A DNA stretch of 64,000 nucleotides from positions 6,687,501-6,751,500 of the forward strand of contig NC_064043.1 of the NCBI RefSeq assembly GCF_932526225.1, given 5' to 3'. Below the pieces are notes generated by a model. It was given only the letters and a program-made list of their open reading frames with translations, searched no databases and was not told the DNA's origin. The position numbers and the translations under genes were made by a program. This DNA is from Nematostella vectensis (lineage: Eukaryota > Cnidaria > Anthozoa > Actiniaria > Edwardsiidae). This document shows positions 21,969 through 35,449 of the stretch, in pieces (the first letter of the stretch is position 1; each line of letters opens with the position of its first letter).

Positions 21969-24900
21969 GCCCCTTAGAATTGTACCAGTTTGTCAGATCA
22001 AATTAAATACGTTTATTGTGTGATTAACCTCTCTCGTATGTTCTTAGTTCTTTTCATGCGAACAACTTTTCTAAGCAGACGGCCGTGTTACGAAAACTCT
22101 TGAAAGTACTGTTTTGATACATTCCCATTTTTTAAATCTCTTAACGAACATTTTGATGATCGAATTTTGGGTTTCCTAGCAATGCATCATTCATTCAATT
22201 CTGTGATGTTTCTCGGTAACAAAAGAAGAACGTGCAATTGCTTCTTCTTCAGGTTATCGGCATGCTGTCGCCGGTTTCCCAAAACAAGTTTGGTAATTTT
22301 TGGTTGTATTTGTCAACCCCAGTCGTTGTCTTATTAGTTCGTCGTCCATGGCTTTACATAAACACCAGTCAATCGATTTAACAAATTGGGTAATACGCAG
22401 GTATTTGGCAGAACGCATAAACAAGCTATTATCTGATTAACTCAAATGTCTGTCTCGCGGCCTTTGCAGACGTGTTTACATTTCGAGAGATAACCCTCAG
22501 ACATGAATTCTCGCATCCCCGTCGAGTTGATTAACCGTCTCTTTATTGTATCAAGTGTGCGCGTTATTCTTACGGCGCGCGAACAATATGCCTCACTCAG
22601 ACTTTAAGATAAGCTGGCGCGCGCTAAGTGACCACGCCGTAACCGCAGCTACACGTAACAAATAGGCAGCCTTTTGTCTCGAACTCAAATCCTGTAGTTC
22701 ACTTATTAGACCAATTAACTTAGAAGGAGTCGTATTTGTCGTTTATCAAAACAAAAACCCACCATTTTCAAACTTCCAGATTAATTTCTTGCAAACCTTC
22801 AAGTCGAAGTTTGTTTTTCATTTTCGGTTTTTTATTTGAGATGGCGATTTAGAAAACATGGGCGTGTACTTCACCAGGACACATTCTCTCAACATTCAAG
22901 TGTTTTTATGAGTAGAACGCGCTTTTGAACTAAGAATTGCCAAGAACTCTTTGCAAATGGTCAAACAACCGGTAATGTATATATTTATCTGATACCTGCC
23001 AGTTATAAAGTTTGTAAACTATAATTTGGCAACTTATGCTCTCTTGACAAGGCATGGGTTTTGTTACGGCGCGCAGTTGTGAAGCATTTATTGAAAGGAA
23101 AACTCTAACACAGAGTGCCTTAACTGCATCAATGCATAAAAACGTATTGACCATATTCCAAATGACCGCCCAAAGTGATTCCTTGGGGTTCTTTCGCGTC
23201 TACAGACCTGAGTCTCGAAAACTACTTTATTGTCAGAAGTTGGTTGACGTGTTGCCAACCCAAAGCCTATCTAAATCTTTTAAAGGGAAAAATGTCTCGA
23301 CATACATCGGGTACTTTGGGTCTCTTTAACCTTATTGCTCTGGCTAGGTATCATCTCAAGAAGTTAAAAAAAAATAAGGGACCCCTTTTGCCCGATACCT
23401 TCTTGTTAGGTCTATGGAAGATAGATAGAAATAACTACTCCTAAATTCTATGTTGCACCAGTATCAGTATGTCATTTACGTCAAAAAAGAAGATCATTTC
23501 TTTTACTTTAAGAATCTCGATTAGATATCTACTTTAATACTCTATGGTCTATGTATAAACCACAAGGCAAAAGACTAGTTTATGTCCAATGGAATTTGTC
23601 TATTCTATTCGCCAAGCAGTAAAAGTGTGCTTTTACCCAATCTCCTACGCGAGATACCTAGGTCACCTTGAGTATCTTCCTTTTTATAGATCAGAGTATT
23701 AACGGCTCTTTTATAGTACAATATGTATGCTAGATATTTGTTATTATGCGCAAGACACAAGGAGCTCTTCCAACGGAATGCTCGCCGAGTTGCCTTGTTG
23801 TCTATGGAGTATTTCCAATGGATTTTTCTTTTCCTTACACCACGACGCAAAGAGCAGCTACTTTGCCCGACATGCTTAACACAATACCATGCCGTCCATA
23901 GGGCTCGCAATCAGGGTATAACCGTCTCTTTCACCACAAAACCTCAGCTAGATATCTTAAATGAACTATACATGCTTTATATTACTCATCTTTTCCCACC
24001 TCAACCCAAAACGAGATCCTTGTTCTTTACCTCTTATCTGTTCCACAAGGTTCTTAGGCTATGCATACCGATTCCTGAGAGTCGCCAACATTTCGCACCC
24101 CCCGTCGTGACACCGAGTAACGTGTTGTTTCCCATGAGATATCTATAGTGATTGCATACGATCAGAAATTTGGATACCGCACTCAAGGCACTTGCTATTA
24201 ATACATGAGCGCGCCATTGTTGAAGATCATATGAAGGTGGCCAATGTCGTGGTCATTTAGAGGAAGTGAAATTTATAAGATAAGACTGTTTTTCTTGAAC
24301 TCTTTTCAATACTACTACAAACTGCCAATGTTCCGTAATCCTTTGTACCAAACACCTACGCCACGAACAGGTAGCAGGTAGAAGCAATATATCAACGACT
24401 GAATGGACGGTATCATATCCTTTCGATGTTCTGAATTCCAATTTGGTAAAACATTTAGCTCTTCGCTCTTTTTTTAGTCTACTATCTTATAAGGGTGTTG
24501 GTAAAAAACAAATAGCAAATGGCAGTTCTAAGACTCCCTTATTGGGTTTACTATTCGTATCTATGAGTCCCGCGTTCATGTGTAATCAATGGGTGCAGTC
24601 GAGTATAACATTAGCCCCGCCCTTCGCACACTTATTCAACCAGCCTCATCCAAAAATAGTCCAGCTAAGCCGGCAAATGAGATCATTAATCATGGGGTCT
24701 TTCTTTTATGGCTCGTCTCAGCTGGCATTGTCAGTAAAACTTCAGATCAATACGTCTCCATCTGCTTAGGCAAGATTAAGGGCGTCGATAAACTGGCTTG
24801 TCTGTTTGAATACGGTCACCCCTTTAGTACACACTAATAATCCAATTTCCACAAACCAGCGCCTTAATACCCGGAGAATAAGCCCAATGAAAACTTTACA

Positions 24901-27900
24901 AAGCTATATTCTATTAACGATAAACCCAAAGAAGATTTGCAGTGATCGGAGTGATTGTTTCATGGTGGTTGTGGGTTGAGTGAGAGTTGATGGCTTGTGT
25001 ATACACGGCCGTTTGACTTGACAGTCTAATTTCCCCAGAAAGCATCGCTAAGCCGGTCACATCAAATCTGATAAAGACCTAATGACATCATTTTAAACAA
25101 AAGAACATTTAATTAGGCAGTTAGTTGTACAGATGTACCTTACTTGAACACCTAAGCACTTCGGACACTCTCTACGAAACTAGCGCCGACCAAACGTCGC
25201 CCCCTCCGGCCATGTAAAATTGTTTCTTCATCAATGAACCATTAATTATAGATTGAACTTAATTTGTGGATTAATTTAATTGCAGAGCAGTAATTGAACA
25301 AGTTGTTTTTGTCTTAAGGGCTAGTTAATAAACTATTGCATTATTCGGGAAGGTTTTCATGCCTTTTAAGCAATAATGGTGGTCTGTCTTGGACGCGTAG
25401 AATTGTCTGATGGCAGAGATAATACTCGACTTGCTGGAACCGTGACATGATTTCAGTGAAAGACTGATGGCGCTATGGTGTCCTTTTGGACAAGAAATTC
25501 AGAAAATGAAAATTCACAAGAGAGAAGGAACGAAATTTACAGAGCCGTAATGTTAAAGATGTCTTGTTTATTCTTCTAAAAGTAATACTTAGCTTCGTCA
25601 GCTTTTCGGTTTATTTAAAGACTGAAGAGCCAAAATGAACTATTTTTAAGACAGCAAGTTTGCTCACCCTCCAGTGCCATATAGGTAGGAATTTCGAATA
25701 AAAAAATCTACTAGCGCTCTTGCTTCGACAACGCTGACCTCTCCTAGAATAGAAGGCTTTTCAAATGTTAAAATCAATTGTTAATATTTTTTAATTGGAA
25801 GCCCTTGAACCGCTTTCGTAACAAAAGTTGATCTTATGTCTTTTGTGAAGCGATTTTCTTTCATTGTAAAGTACGGATTTAGCCGAAGAACCGTTTCCGT
25901 CAATCTTCCCTGCCGATATTTGACAGTTTGGGAAAGAGAAGAAAGAAAATGTATCCCTAAAACGTGTCGGGAAAGGATGGAGCAGAAAAGGGGTTCTTAA
26001 GGCACGTGTCCACATGAACGGCTGTCTGAATCCAGACAACGTTTGAATGTATTTTCCACTGTGGTGGTTTTGCGGCTAATGATACGATCTCACTCATAAG
26101 CATGTCCTAGCTTTGTAGTCCTAATTGATGTAATTGGTCGATTCTCGAAGTGAAATTAAGAAAAACACAAGTTAATGTCTTTCTTCTAAAAGTAAAAGTG
26201 AGTAAAATAGAGGCGCGGATTGTGTTGGAACCTCATACATTTGTAATAAGAACTTACTTGGAACCACAGCATAAGGAGTGCAAATTTAACCTTTCTTTGG
26301 AGCCTTCATGATAGACAATATCCATGAAAGGCTACGGGTCTATGGCGAAATCATTTAGCTGTTTTGGACGAATGAAAAACATGAAATACTTCTCTCTTGC
26401 GTCTTTTCCAATTGCTTAGTCAAGTTACGCAATGAGATTCAGAACGTGAAAAATGCGCTTGTGTTTCGTTTACTTTTCAGCTCTTTCCGGCTTTTCTAAA
26501 ATGCGTCTTTAATGGGTTTAGCGGTACCCTCACAAGAAGAGGGTCCTCGCTTAAGGAATATTGCTAAGTACACACTAGATCCACCATGTATCCGTTTTAC
26601 AGTGAACCGAAAAGAGCCGACTTTTGTAAGCTACTTCCTGAAAAACCCCAATCCCCATTCAAAGTCGAATTTGTATTACGCAAAGGCAAACAAATAGTGG
26701 TCTTTCGAAGCACGATTCAGAACCCACAAATTATCCATTACCCTTACCGCCTTATCCATTTTTCTCGTAAAAAGAACGAGTAACAAAAAGCTTATTAATT
26801 CATTAATTCACTGAAGTTTGCCCAAAAAGGTCAGGCGCCTTTAAAAAAAACTTAACATGAGGACTTAAAACCAACACAGCTTTGACATTGACGACCAATA
26901 TTTAGGTGAATGGTGCCGTCAGAAAGCGTTTTAAATAAGATTAGCGAGTGACGTGATGTTTTGAAGAGAAAGAAATTCAAATTGCACCTCATCAAATGTG
27001 GTTAAGCCATTTTTTTTGCCCCATCATCACGATCCCTTTAAGGTTCATCCCTCGAATTACCTGCCATCCTCTCTGCTAACACCAGTGCATCGTTTGCCGG
27101 TGAGTAAGCCTCGCTTCTTGTTCCTCTTAGAATGTTATCTATCGTGAAACTTGAGGTGTTTTCTTTGGCCATTTTCACGGGTTTTAGCCCCTGTTGAGTG
27201 GAAACAATAGAAAATAAGTTTTAAGTATTTGTGTGAGCTCAGTCACCTTGGGGTGAGTGTAGTTGAGGGTGAATAACACACGTAACTTTTTGTTAAGTAT
27301 GTTCGTCGGCATTTTTGTGTAAACTGCGTGGGTACTCCTTTAAACAAGCACTCCAAAGTTAGTTGGACCCATAATGTATTTGTGGTTTGGAGTTTTGAAG
27401 CATGGCTTCTGGTTGTTTAAGAAAACCACCATGATTGTAAAAGACTGGTAGAAAACTCTTCAAGTCTATTTCAGTTATAGTTTCATGCGATGCATACCAT
27501 TCTAAGCTATTTTTAGTCGATAGGAATCTCTTTCACTTATGTATAGATATTCTAGGGTTGAATGTCTCATGGCAAGCATGGGATCTATATTTATTTATCT
27601 GAAATTTTGAAATAATTTTTCATTATTAATTTTGATAATAATATATCTTCATTCATAGTTTATAAAGAAAAACTGTTACTTATGAAAAACAAATATTACA
27701 TTCTTGTTACCTCGTTGTTGCTGCTGCAAAAATCGCTTCTGCTCATTCTCTTTAAACACTTGTCGCTTGGAGTCGTGAGTTGAATGCTTTGAGTTGGTTT
27801 GTGCAGTGATTATATATATCGTTATTGTGGGAGGGGCCTGCAATGGGTCTATGCGTCTGACACAGGAAGCGCCTTCGGGGCAAAAGGAAAAGCCTGAAAC

Positions 27901-30409
27901 ACAAAGGGTTCCCTTGGCTTGGCGGACGCCCTCGTCCAATATGTCTATCGCTGACTCGTGATTGCATACAGCCTAGTGATCTAAAGATCCGTGTGACTGT
28001 CAGACGAGCGGGGCACTCACGAGACTAGTGATTGACTTTGAATGCCAATACAGGTTAATTAGGCGAAAAGCTCAACCAATAAGCATAGCCTTGTACTAAT
28101 GCTTAGCTCAACAGTCCGGGGATAATTTTGACACGTCGATAAAATAAACGGCACGCATAGATGCCGTAATCAAATACACTACTTGTCGCTAGCACGCTGC
28201 TCGATGTAACACAAGAAATTCTTCTCATTCTAATTTCATACTATTCCTAATCAGCTCATAAAACAATGCGGAAAGGAACCGAGAATGGGTAGCAAATTAT
28301 AAGCCGCTTTATTGCGTTAAGTCCGGGACAGATCTGTTGGTTGATAAAAGACGCTTGTAAAGTCACATCCTGTGGTCGTAAATAGAAAGTTATTGGACAT
28401 TATGCGCAAGTCCACACGGTCCATGATAGTAATCCTGTAATTAAATCGAGTCACGCAGTTGACGTGACCGCTGCCCAATTACACAGTATTCATAAACAAA
28501 AACTATCGCTAATATGGTTAATTAGTCGCCGTAAAGACCATTTACAAGTTTTTACCACTTAATAAAACTTGAGTACTTACGAATTTGCCGCTATAGCAGG
28601 GAAGAACGCGAGATTAGTGTGAGAAGTTCGTGAACTTTGTGGTCACCTTTCAAAACGCAAAATCGGTTAGACAATTAATTTAGGAATTAAAAAGTTGTGA
28701 CAAAGACCTGCCGAAGCCACTGGATTAGAAAAGAATTATCGGAAATTCGTAATTATTAAGCTACTACCCCCCACAGATTGTGTGATAGTGAATTAACTAG
28801 GCACGTATAAAACGCACCTTTTTTGCTTATAATCCAATTGTATTTGTCTGGTGCGATTGTTTGATAAGTCTACTAATAACTTCTCTTCATCTCAATAGTG
28901 CTAAAACTCATCTCACATTAGTACTTTTATTTCGCATGGAGTTTCTAACAGTCACAAAAGATATTTTTATGTCCCCCACTAGCAAGCAAACAAGTCTTAC
29001 TGTGCAGGCTCAATGGGAATTTTTGTCAAAGGAAAACTATTCGGGACCCCCTCGTTCTTAATCAAAACCGTCCAGCGCGAAAAAAATTACCGTCTTGTTA
29101 GCACACCTTCTCTTAGCGTTGACAACCTCTGGTTTTGATTTGATTAATGTAATCCGCACAGGCATTTTTTGTGTTTTTATAATTGTGCTAGTAGAGGTTT
29201 TAATATCGTTTAAGGTTGTCATCGGATTACCCTTTGAAATATTACTTTCCGTTACTTGTTTAGCTGTTCGTTTATTGAAGTGCCGACCGAGCCTAACCCA
29301 TTTTTCATTTTATATATTTTTCTTTTTTGCAAGAAATGAAATTAGAAGGGAGGAGAAAACGAAAGAATTTCCATTGCCATCATGAACAAGAACGTGAAAA
29401 CAGATACAACTTTCAAAATACTGTTTGAAGTGCCGATCATTGTATGTCTGAATTGTATTAATGTTAGCCCAAACCTGTTGAAACAAGGTTTGTTTTCCCG
29501 TGATTTTACTGAAGTTATTATGTTATCCTGTTTTTAAACAACATCCGCAAAATTAATATAAAGCTAGTTATAAAGCGTTGGTTCCTAATTTTTACTTCGG
29601 GCTATTTTTTTCTCTATCAAAGTTTTAAGTAAAACTTGTACGATTAGTCGTCAATTTAAATATTGTTTGTTTATAAAAGCTTTTGCAATGCCCATATGAG
29701 GTATTAAAAAGTGATTGTATTTTAATAATTGTTATGAATTTATCAATTAATGCTTTCAAAATTGAAGTGATGCTTTAATTAAAGCACCTTTTTTAGGTTG
29801 AATAATTACTTAACCGGTGATTGCCACGATATATTTTAGTCAACAAATGTAAATTTGAGTTTTCTTATAAACAGTTAACAGTTTAGCAGTTAATCAAACT
29901 GCTCGGAATTCTATATGCTTTTTTTCTCCACAGTATCGGAACACCACTTCGCACAAGATGATATCCAAATGGATACAACATCTCAATAATGCTTTTCGAT
30001 GTCTGCCTAATGTTTAAGTGTTATCTATTGGGATATCATTTTCGCCTGATGAGAGGCTATAACTCTGAGGAAGGAACAGTGTAGTGTAGTACCAGGTCTA
30101 CTCTGCGCAGTTAACTATCACGCATGGAACTAGAAAAGCTCTATGCTAATAGTACCTCGCTTCTGTGTCGGCAGTAGTTCTTTAACATTACTATGACACA
30201 GATAATATTTCATTGTTGTCGATAGACTTGAAGATAGGTATATTTGAAGTCATTTGAAGAGATCTGGACTCACTCTGCCCGATTTAGAGTGCCAGGTTTT
30301 GAGAACGATAATAGGCTTGACCCAAAATTGGACCCTCTGATAAGATCATTACAGACTAATGTTAAATGTCTTATATATAAATGCAAACAGTGTAATGTTT
30401 ATCGTTTAA
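21969..30409. other. Gene-poor interval between the Dmbx-like exons and the piggyBac region
   Basis: No ORF with a recognisable domain was found. The longest, 23723-24148 (141 codons, plus), has no family signature and overlaps an equally open frame on the other strand, so it is probably chance. The interval is expected to hold the missing 5' exon(s) of the Dmbx-like gene and its regulatory DNA. I identified no convincing repeat array here. Confidence 0.45.
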
Positions 30410-30904
30410 GGCCTCTCGCGGGTAATTGTTTTCAAAATTTCGTTCAAATTGAAACCCACTTAGTATCCCCTTCAAAACGTGCGATCGATCTGATCTTTGG
30501 CGAACATAATCACCAATGCTAATAGTTTTCAAATTCAAAATAAAATAAGATAATAATAATTGGCGAGGCGCGACGCACGTGCAAATGAAATCGCAGTTTT
30601 AGGGGCTTGGTACAAAATTTTTAAAAAAATACTGTAGTCGCAAACCACTCCATTTTACGTATATGAGATCAGTTGAAATTGATGTCATATATGACAAGCA
30701 GATAACCGAATTGATTCCTTGGAAGTATCGAAGAAAATCGAATGTCAATTTGTAACTTACTCTTCAATATTTCAAAGGAATCGATTCGGTTGTCCGTTGG
30801 TCATGTAAGACACCAAAAAGGCCGATCTTATATACGTGTTGAAGGGGATACTAAGTGGGTTTCAATTTGAACGAATTTTTGTAAGCGATTACGCGCGAGA
30901 GGCC
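30410..30904. mobile_element. TTAA-flanked MITE with ~70-bp inverted ends (495 bp)
   Basis: The ends begin GGCCTCTCGCG and match inverted for about 70 bp, including TTCGTTCAAATTGAAACCCA and CTTAGTATCCCCTTCAA, with few mismatches. Both sides are flanked by TTAA (30406-30409 and 30905-30908). An internal inverted pair (ATAACCGAATTGATTCCTT) lies near the middle. No transposase. The TTAA target suggests mobilisation by a piggyBac-type enzyme, but the ends differ from those of the neighbouring piggyBac copy. Confidence 0.85.
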
Positions 30905-31173
30905 TTAATATGTATTAGAAGCACTCATAAACTGATCCAATCAGGCGCAGTCTCATTCAACTGTAGTTTAGACAAGGGCAATAAACTACACAAACTTTCC
31001 ACATGCAGAGGTTTAGGCCTACACATTTTTTTTCATTTGCAAATGTTTGCATTTGTTTGCAAGGTAAGACCAATATAAAACACGAACGGCATTGACTGGT
31101 ACAGATTTATAGCCAATGCCGCCAACCTAAGCAATCACCATCGATAAGTGTATTCCTTACGATATGTTTTTAA

Positions 31174-33727
31174 CCCTTTCATACCCAGGCTCCTGAGGCC
31201 CAAAACAAGAGCAAATGTGTGATAACGAAAGAATATTTATTGGGACAACCCAGACTTTGAAATGTACTTTATGTTATATATGAAATTAAAGCTTAAATGT
31301 TGTTCTTTACTTTAAATTAGATATTTCAGTACTCAGTACATTGGTTTGATGGAAATTGAATTTACAAAATAAGAATTTATCAAAAAATATCATACTAAAA
31401 ATCAATATTTTATCTTTAGACACATAACATAATTTCATAAAAACTAGAAAATGTCAATGCAAAAACACCTAAAAACATAGTCTATCGCAAGTACTCCACT
31501 TTTGTATGGAAATCTTTCCAACAGTTTTGATCTTTCTGCAAGCAGAGGAAGACATTACACACATTGCAATAGATGCTAGGGCGTGGCACGTAGGGAACCT
31601 TGGGTCTTCTGGCCAATGGCACATCCTTATACCTGTCAGAGTGGGTTTTTCTTATTTTCTTACTACAAACAGCACAGTTACCCTTATCCTGACGCATTTC
31701 AGGCAAATGCAAACCAACATCAGTCAGTCTTAGCTCCTCATTTCTGGGGGGTCTCTGGGCAGCATTATGGGCAACCCGCATGTTGCCAATCAAGTTCTCA
31801 GCAAGCTCTTCTCTGAACTCCAGAGAGGTTCTGATTGGTCTAGGTGTACCCTCTCTATCCTCACACTCTAACACAAAAGCATTGTGGATTGCCACCTCTA
31901 CTTCATGAAACAGTACACGACGGTACCATTTCACCGTCTTTCTGATACATGTATAGTACCTAAGCATCTGGTCAGACTGGTCCACACCCCCCATATAGGC
32001 ATTATAATCTTTGAGAAGGGGTGGGCAAGGAATATCGCCACTTTGTCCTCCTTCACCTGCACCTCTTCTTTTGACATTTCTTGCATGGACTGAAGCACGA
32101 ACTGGAAACTCAGGGGGGTGAATTGTAGATAAAAAATATACAGCCTTGTTGTCAAGCCACCCCACTGCCAGAAGAGGTCCACACATAAGCCACTTACTAC
32201 TACCCCTAGCAAGTCCTCTTGTATTCTCAAATAGAACCTCCTTTGCAAAGTTTTTTCTGTTTCCCTTTATTGTTCCACATGCATATATTTGGTTGTCAAA
32301 CAAGAACTGATAGAGTTCAACACTGGTATAATAGTTGTCAGTATAGAGGTGATGTCCCATACCTTCAAGGCCTGAACACAGCTCTTTTACAACCCTTGCT
32401 GCCAGTCCAACCTCAGCTCTTTCCCCAGGATTCTTTCCAATGTACAGTTGCTGTCGGTAGACATACTTTGATTCAGAATCAGCTAGCACCCAAACCTTGA
32501 TACCAAACCGGACAGGTTTGTTCGCAATAAACTGGCGAAATGATAAACGTCCTCTCCATGGAATCATGCACTCATCAATTGAAATGTTTTTGTGCAGATT
32601 GTAGGCATTTTCAAATTTAGGGAAAAGAAGATTCAAAAGTGGCTTGATTTTATGCAATTTATCATAACCAGGTTGCCCAGAAGGCACAATGTTGGAGTCA
32701 TCTGAGACATGAATGTACTGTAGAATCTGAAAGAATCTGTTACGAGACATGACTTGACTGAATGAGGGAACAGTCAAGAGCCATATTTTCTTCTGCCAAT
32801 ACATTTTTGCCTCAGGAAGTTTAACAATTCCCATAGCAATGTTCAAGCCAAAAAAGGCCTTCATTTCATCCTGTGTTATTGGTTTCCATTGTCCACCACT
32901 AGTACCCTTGGCTCCCTTCCTCTCTGCATTCAGGTTGGTCATAGTGACGAGGCAATCCCAAACCTCTTGGTCAAAAAATAATTCAAAATACTCAAGAGCA
33001 GATTTCTCCCTCCTCTGTCCTCTATTTGCCAGCCCAACAGCATTTGTAAACGGTTTTAAAATTCTTCTGTTGACCTCTTTCGACCAAATATATTGTTGAC
33101 GGCCGCCATCTTGGATTTCTCTCCTTTGTTGAACTGAAATTGCTCTGCCTCGCCTGGCACCTCTTCCTCTGCGAACCCCTCGAATAGTTCTTCGAGCATT
33201 TTGTGAACATTCACGAAGATTTCTCGCTTTCTCTTGTCGCTGATTTGTCACACTTTGACGTCGATCAAACTCTGAATCACTCGAAGAGCTGCTGGAGTCC
33301 TCATAAGAGCTTACACTTTCGACAGAATCGTCTTCTAGATCGGCTGGAATTGCCGGGAATAACGTTGGTAATTCATCTTCGCCATCCTCCGAGTCAGAAG
33401 AGTCCAAATCTGTTGTGTTTTCGTCAAAAACACTCGATAAAACTTCATCTACCGTTAGATTTCGCTGCCGATTTCTTCTCACTCTAACTGACGCCATTTT
33501 TAAATACCCCAGCTGTAAACATCAGGTCGAAAAATTGAAAAATATCACTCCAAAACACGAGAAATCGATGATCTTTGAATGTCTCAAAAGAAAATGGCTT
33601 CCTCTTACATATTTTAGTGCCCAGGCCCCTAAAAGTTCTAATTCACGGCAAATGGGTACCACAGGACTCCCTAATTATATGACAACGTGGTCAGGTAGCA
33701 CTGTAGTGCTACCTGGTCCGGAAAGGG
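31174..33727 (-). mobile_element. Complete piggyBac transposon (2554 bp)
   Basis: TTAA flanks both ends (31170-31173 and 33728-33731). The terminal repeats start CCCTTTC and share CCAGG after four more bases. A perfect subterminal palindrome, CAGGTAGCAC/GTGCTACCTG, lies at 33692-33715 next to the 5' end of the gene, and a shorter one, CAGGCTCCTG, lies near the other end. One uninterrupted transposase ORF fills the element. Confidence 0.93.
31482..33497 (-). CDS. piggyBac transposase (671 aa, intact)
   Basis: It catalyses cut-and-paste transposition into TTAA sites. The Ser/Asp/Glu-rich N-terminal region is followed by an Arg-rich stretch (about 101-118) and then the DDE/D core. The three catalytic aspartates lie in the expected motifs: SIDECMIPWRGR (D308), LYTDNYYTS (D387) and YMGGVDQSDQ (D506). 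The C-terminus has a Cys-rich finger (GNCAVCSKK, YCNVCNVFLC, C659, H664) as in piggyBac C-terminal domains. The length is typical of the family, somewhat above the 594-residue insect enzyme because of the long acidic N-terminus. There is no stop, frameshift or intron. The start has A at -3 and G at +4. Intact catalytic residues and intact ends mean that recent activity is possible; a domesticated PGBD-type gene is unlikely because the termini are kept. Confidence 0.95.
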   Translation of the reverse strand: MASVRVRRNRQRNLTVDEVLSSVFDENTTDLDSSDSEDGEDELPTLFPAIPADLEDDSVESVSSYEDSSSSSSDSEFDRRQSVTNQRQEKARNLRECSQNARRTIRGVRRGRGARRGRAISVQQRREIQDGGRQQYIWSKEVNRRILKPFTNAVGLANRGQRREKSALEYFELFFDQEVWDCLVTMTNLNAERKGAKGTSGGQWKPITQDEMKAFFGLNIAMGIVKLPEAKMYWQKKIWLLTVPSFSQVMSRNRFFQILQYIHVSDDSNIVPSGQPGYDKLHKIKPLLNLLFPKFENAYNLHKNISIDECMIPWRGRLSFRQFIANKPVRFGIKVWVLADSESKYVYRQQLYIGKNPGERAEVGLAARVVKELCSGLEGMGHHLYTDNYYTSVELYQFLFDNQIYACGTIKGNRKNFAKEVLFENTRGLARGSSKWLMCGPLLAVGWLDNKAVYFLSTIHPPEFPVRASVHARNVKRRGAGEGGQSGDIPCPPLLKDYNAYMGGVDQSDQMLRYYTCIRKTVKWYRRVLFHEVEVAIHNAFVLECEDREGTPRPIRTSLEFREELAENLIGNMRVAHNAAQRPPRNEELRLTDVGLHLPEMRQDKGNCAVCSKKIRKTHSDRYKDVPLARRPKVPYVPRPSIYCNVCNVFLCLQKDQNCWKDFHTKVEYLR

Positions 33728-33731
33728 TTAA

Positions 33732-35449
33732 AAAGAGTTAAAAACAACTCTTCTGAAAATCTGGTACAGTGTCTGTCCAAATGCAAATGTCGAGCCTAAT
33801 GCAAGTGTCTTTTAATGTTACCCCAGATTTACATATCAAGAAGCGTTGCGTACTTTACCTGTCAGCTCTTGCGTGGTGCTCCACGCTCGTGCGGCATTTC
33901 CTGCTCATAAATTCACGAGTATACACCGACCGACACACCATGTCAAGAAGACGCGCGCGGACCTAACGGAACTCTCTCAAGTGCACAACAAACAAGGTCT
34001 CTCGATTTACGAGGGTGATTACACGCCTGTTAACGGGCAATTATCGCGAGCCGGTGCGTCAACACTTTCGCGATAGAAACCGCGGTTATATCTCGGTCAC
34101 TTATACTCGTCAGCACGCACTTCTCGCGGTGACTTGACGAATGAGCTGTGAAATAACCCCGTCAACACTGACACCGCTGTGTAAATTATTGTGATAAAAA
34201 GGCCAGCGTATTGCATTGACCCAAAATTCGATTAGGCTATGTTACATAAATGCATGGTCGCACAATTTTAAATTCTCGCGTGTTTACGGATTCGCATAAA
34301 TTTTACGGCATTTTTCCGGATTTATTCTGATATGGTGCTCGGTTAATGACGTTTTCTTTTAGCGGATCTAAGGAATGGAACTCTCTTCCCACCCACGTCG
34401 AGTAGCCCTTTTATTTCTGTGTTTGCACCTCAAAAATGGGCAAACAGCAAACGAGGAGTGGTTTTATGCCTTTGGCCATAAGAATGCAAAATCATTTTTC
34501 TTGGACCTTCCTGTAAAATATTATATATAAACAAAAAAAACGAGTAATTTATTACTAAATTACGCAAATTTATATATGAATAAACACGCACTAAATACGC
34601 ATAATTTACAAAGAAATCATATCATACTTTATACCATGTAATAGCCGCTATTCTTTTTAACTGTCTCATTATAGTTCTAGAAATTACTAAAGGGAAACAT
34701 CGTTGTCCTGGTGTGAAAACCCGTTGACAAGTTTAACAGGGCTCCACATCGCGATCATTTTATCGATACCAATAACGACACTGCATTACATTAGCTAGAG
34801 AATGTGACATGTTGCTGTCCTGCTTGTGACTTGAGGGGCAGAAAACAGATTTAGTGCGGCTAAATTTAGAATTTCACCTCTAAACTTTGATTCAAATTGT
34901 TTAACAGTGCCAGGGTCGCACCTGCTTATTTGCGCGATCACTTCCAGTTCCAATTTTTTTTATTCGCCGCGTTTTTATCTTGCTAATTAAGGATTTCGTT
35001 GTTAAGTCGGGTGTTTTTCCTACTTCCTGGAACGTGTTGTATGACAAGGGCTATCGCACAAACAAACAAACAAACATGGAGGGTAGTAATGACAGTTTTG
35101 TTTGCGCACGTCCTTAGCAGCAATAAGCCGACATGTCAGGGACCTTGTTAAACCAGGTTCCTGACCGCGCTTCTGCCTCTGTTCGAATGTTTGATCGTCG
35201 CATTCTGTGGAACATTTGATCGCACTGCGCGATATTTACTCTACGTGCTTGTCAATGACGTCATCAAACTGTTGAACGGTGTTCGGCTGTGTAAATTTGT
35301 GGTATAAGAAATTTTATGACACCCATTCTGTGTGTTCTATATACCGCCTTTGGTCTGCAGGGAATTGAATGGTCGGGACAAAGACATGTCAAACCGCCAA
35401 AGTCTGGAGCCGACTTCTGTGAATCTATATCTTGGTTTTTATTTAAATA
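33732..35449. other. Intergenic DNA, no supported gene
   Basis: It begins at the right TTAA of the piggyBac element. Only short unsupported ORFs are present. A (CAAA)n run lies near 35061. Confidence 0.5.

Noticed and set aside
23605-24148. Overlapping ORFs of 101 (minus) and 141 (plus) codons
   Set aside because: No domain on either strand, no splice context, and both strands are equally open.
24250-24280. GGTCATTTAGAGGAAGT, as found near the 3' end of fungal-type 18S rRNA
   Set aside because: Only about 17 bases match; the sequence on either side is not rRNA.
27676-27939. First exon of the Dmbx-like gene
   Set aside because: It ends in the correct phase (QQQQR plus G) but is low-complexity, 6.5 kb away and without any family motif; kept only as a weak candidate.
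29095-29385. 96-codon hydrophobic plus-strand ORF that could be a membrane protein
   Set aside because: The hydrophobicity follows from T-rich DNA; there is no homology or promoter context.
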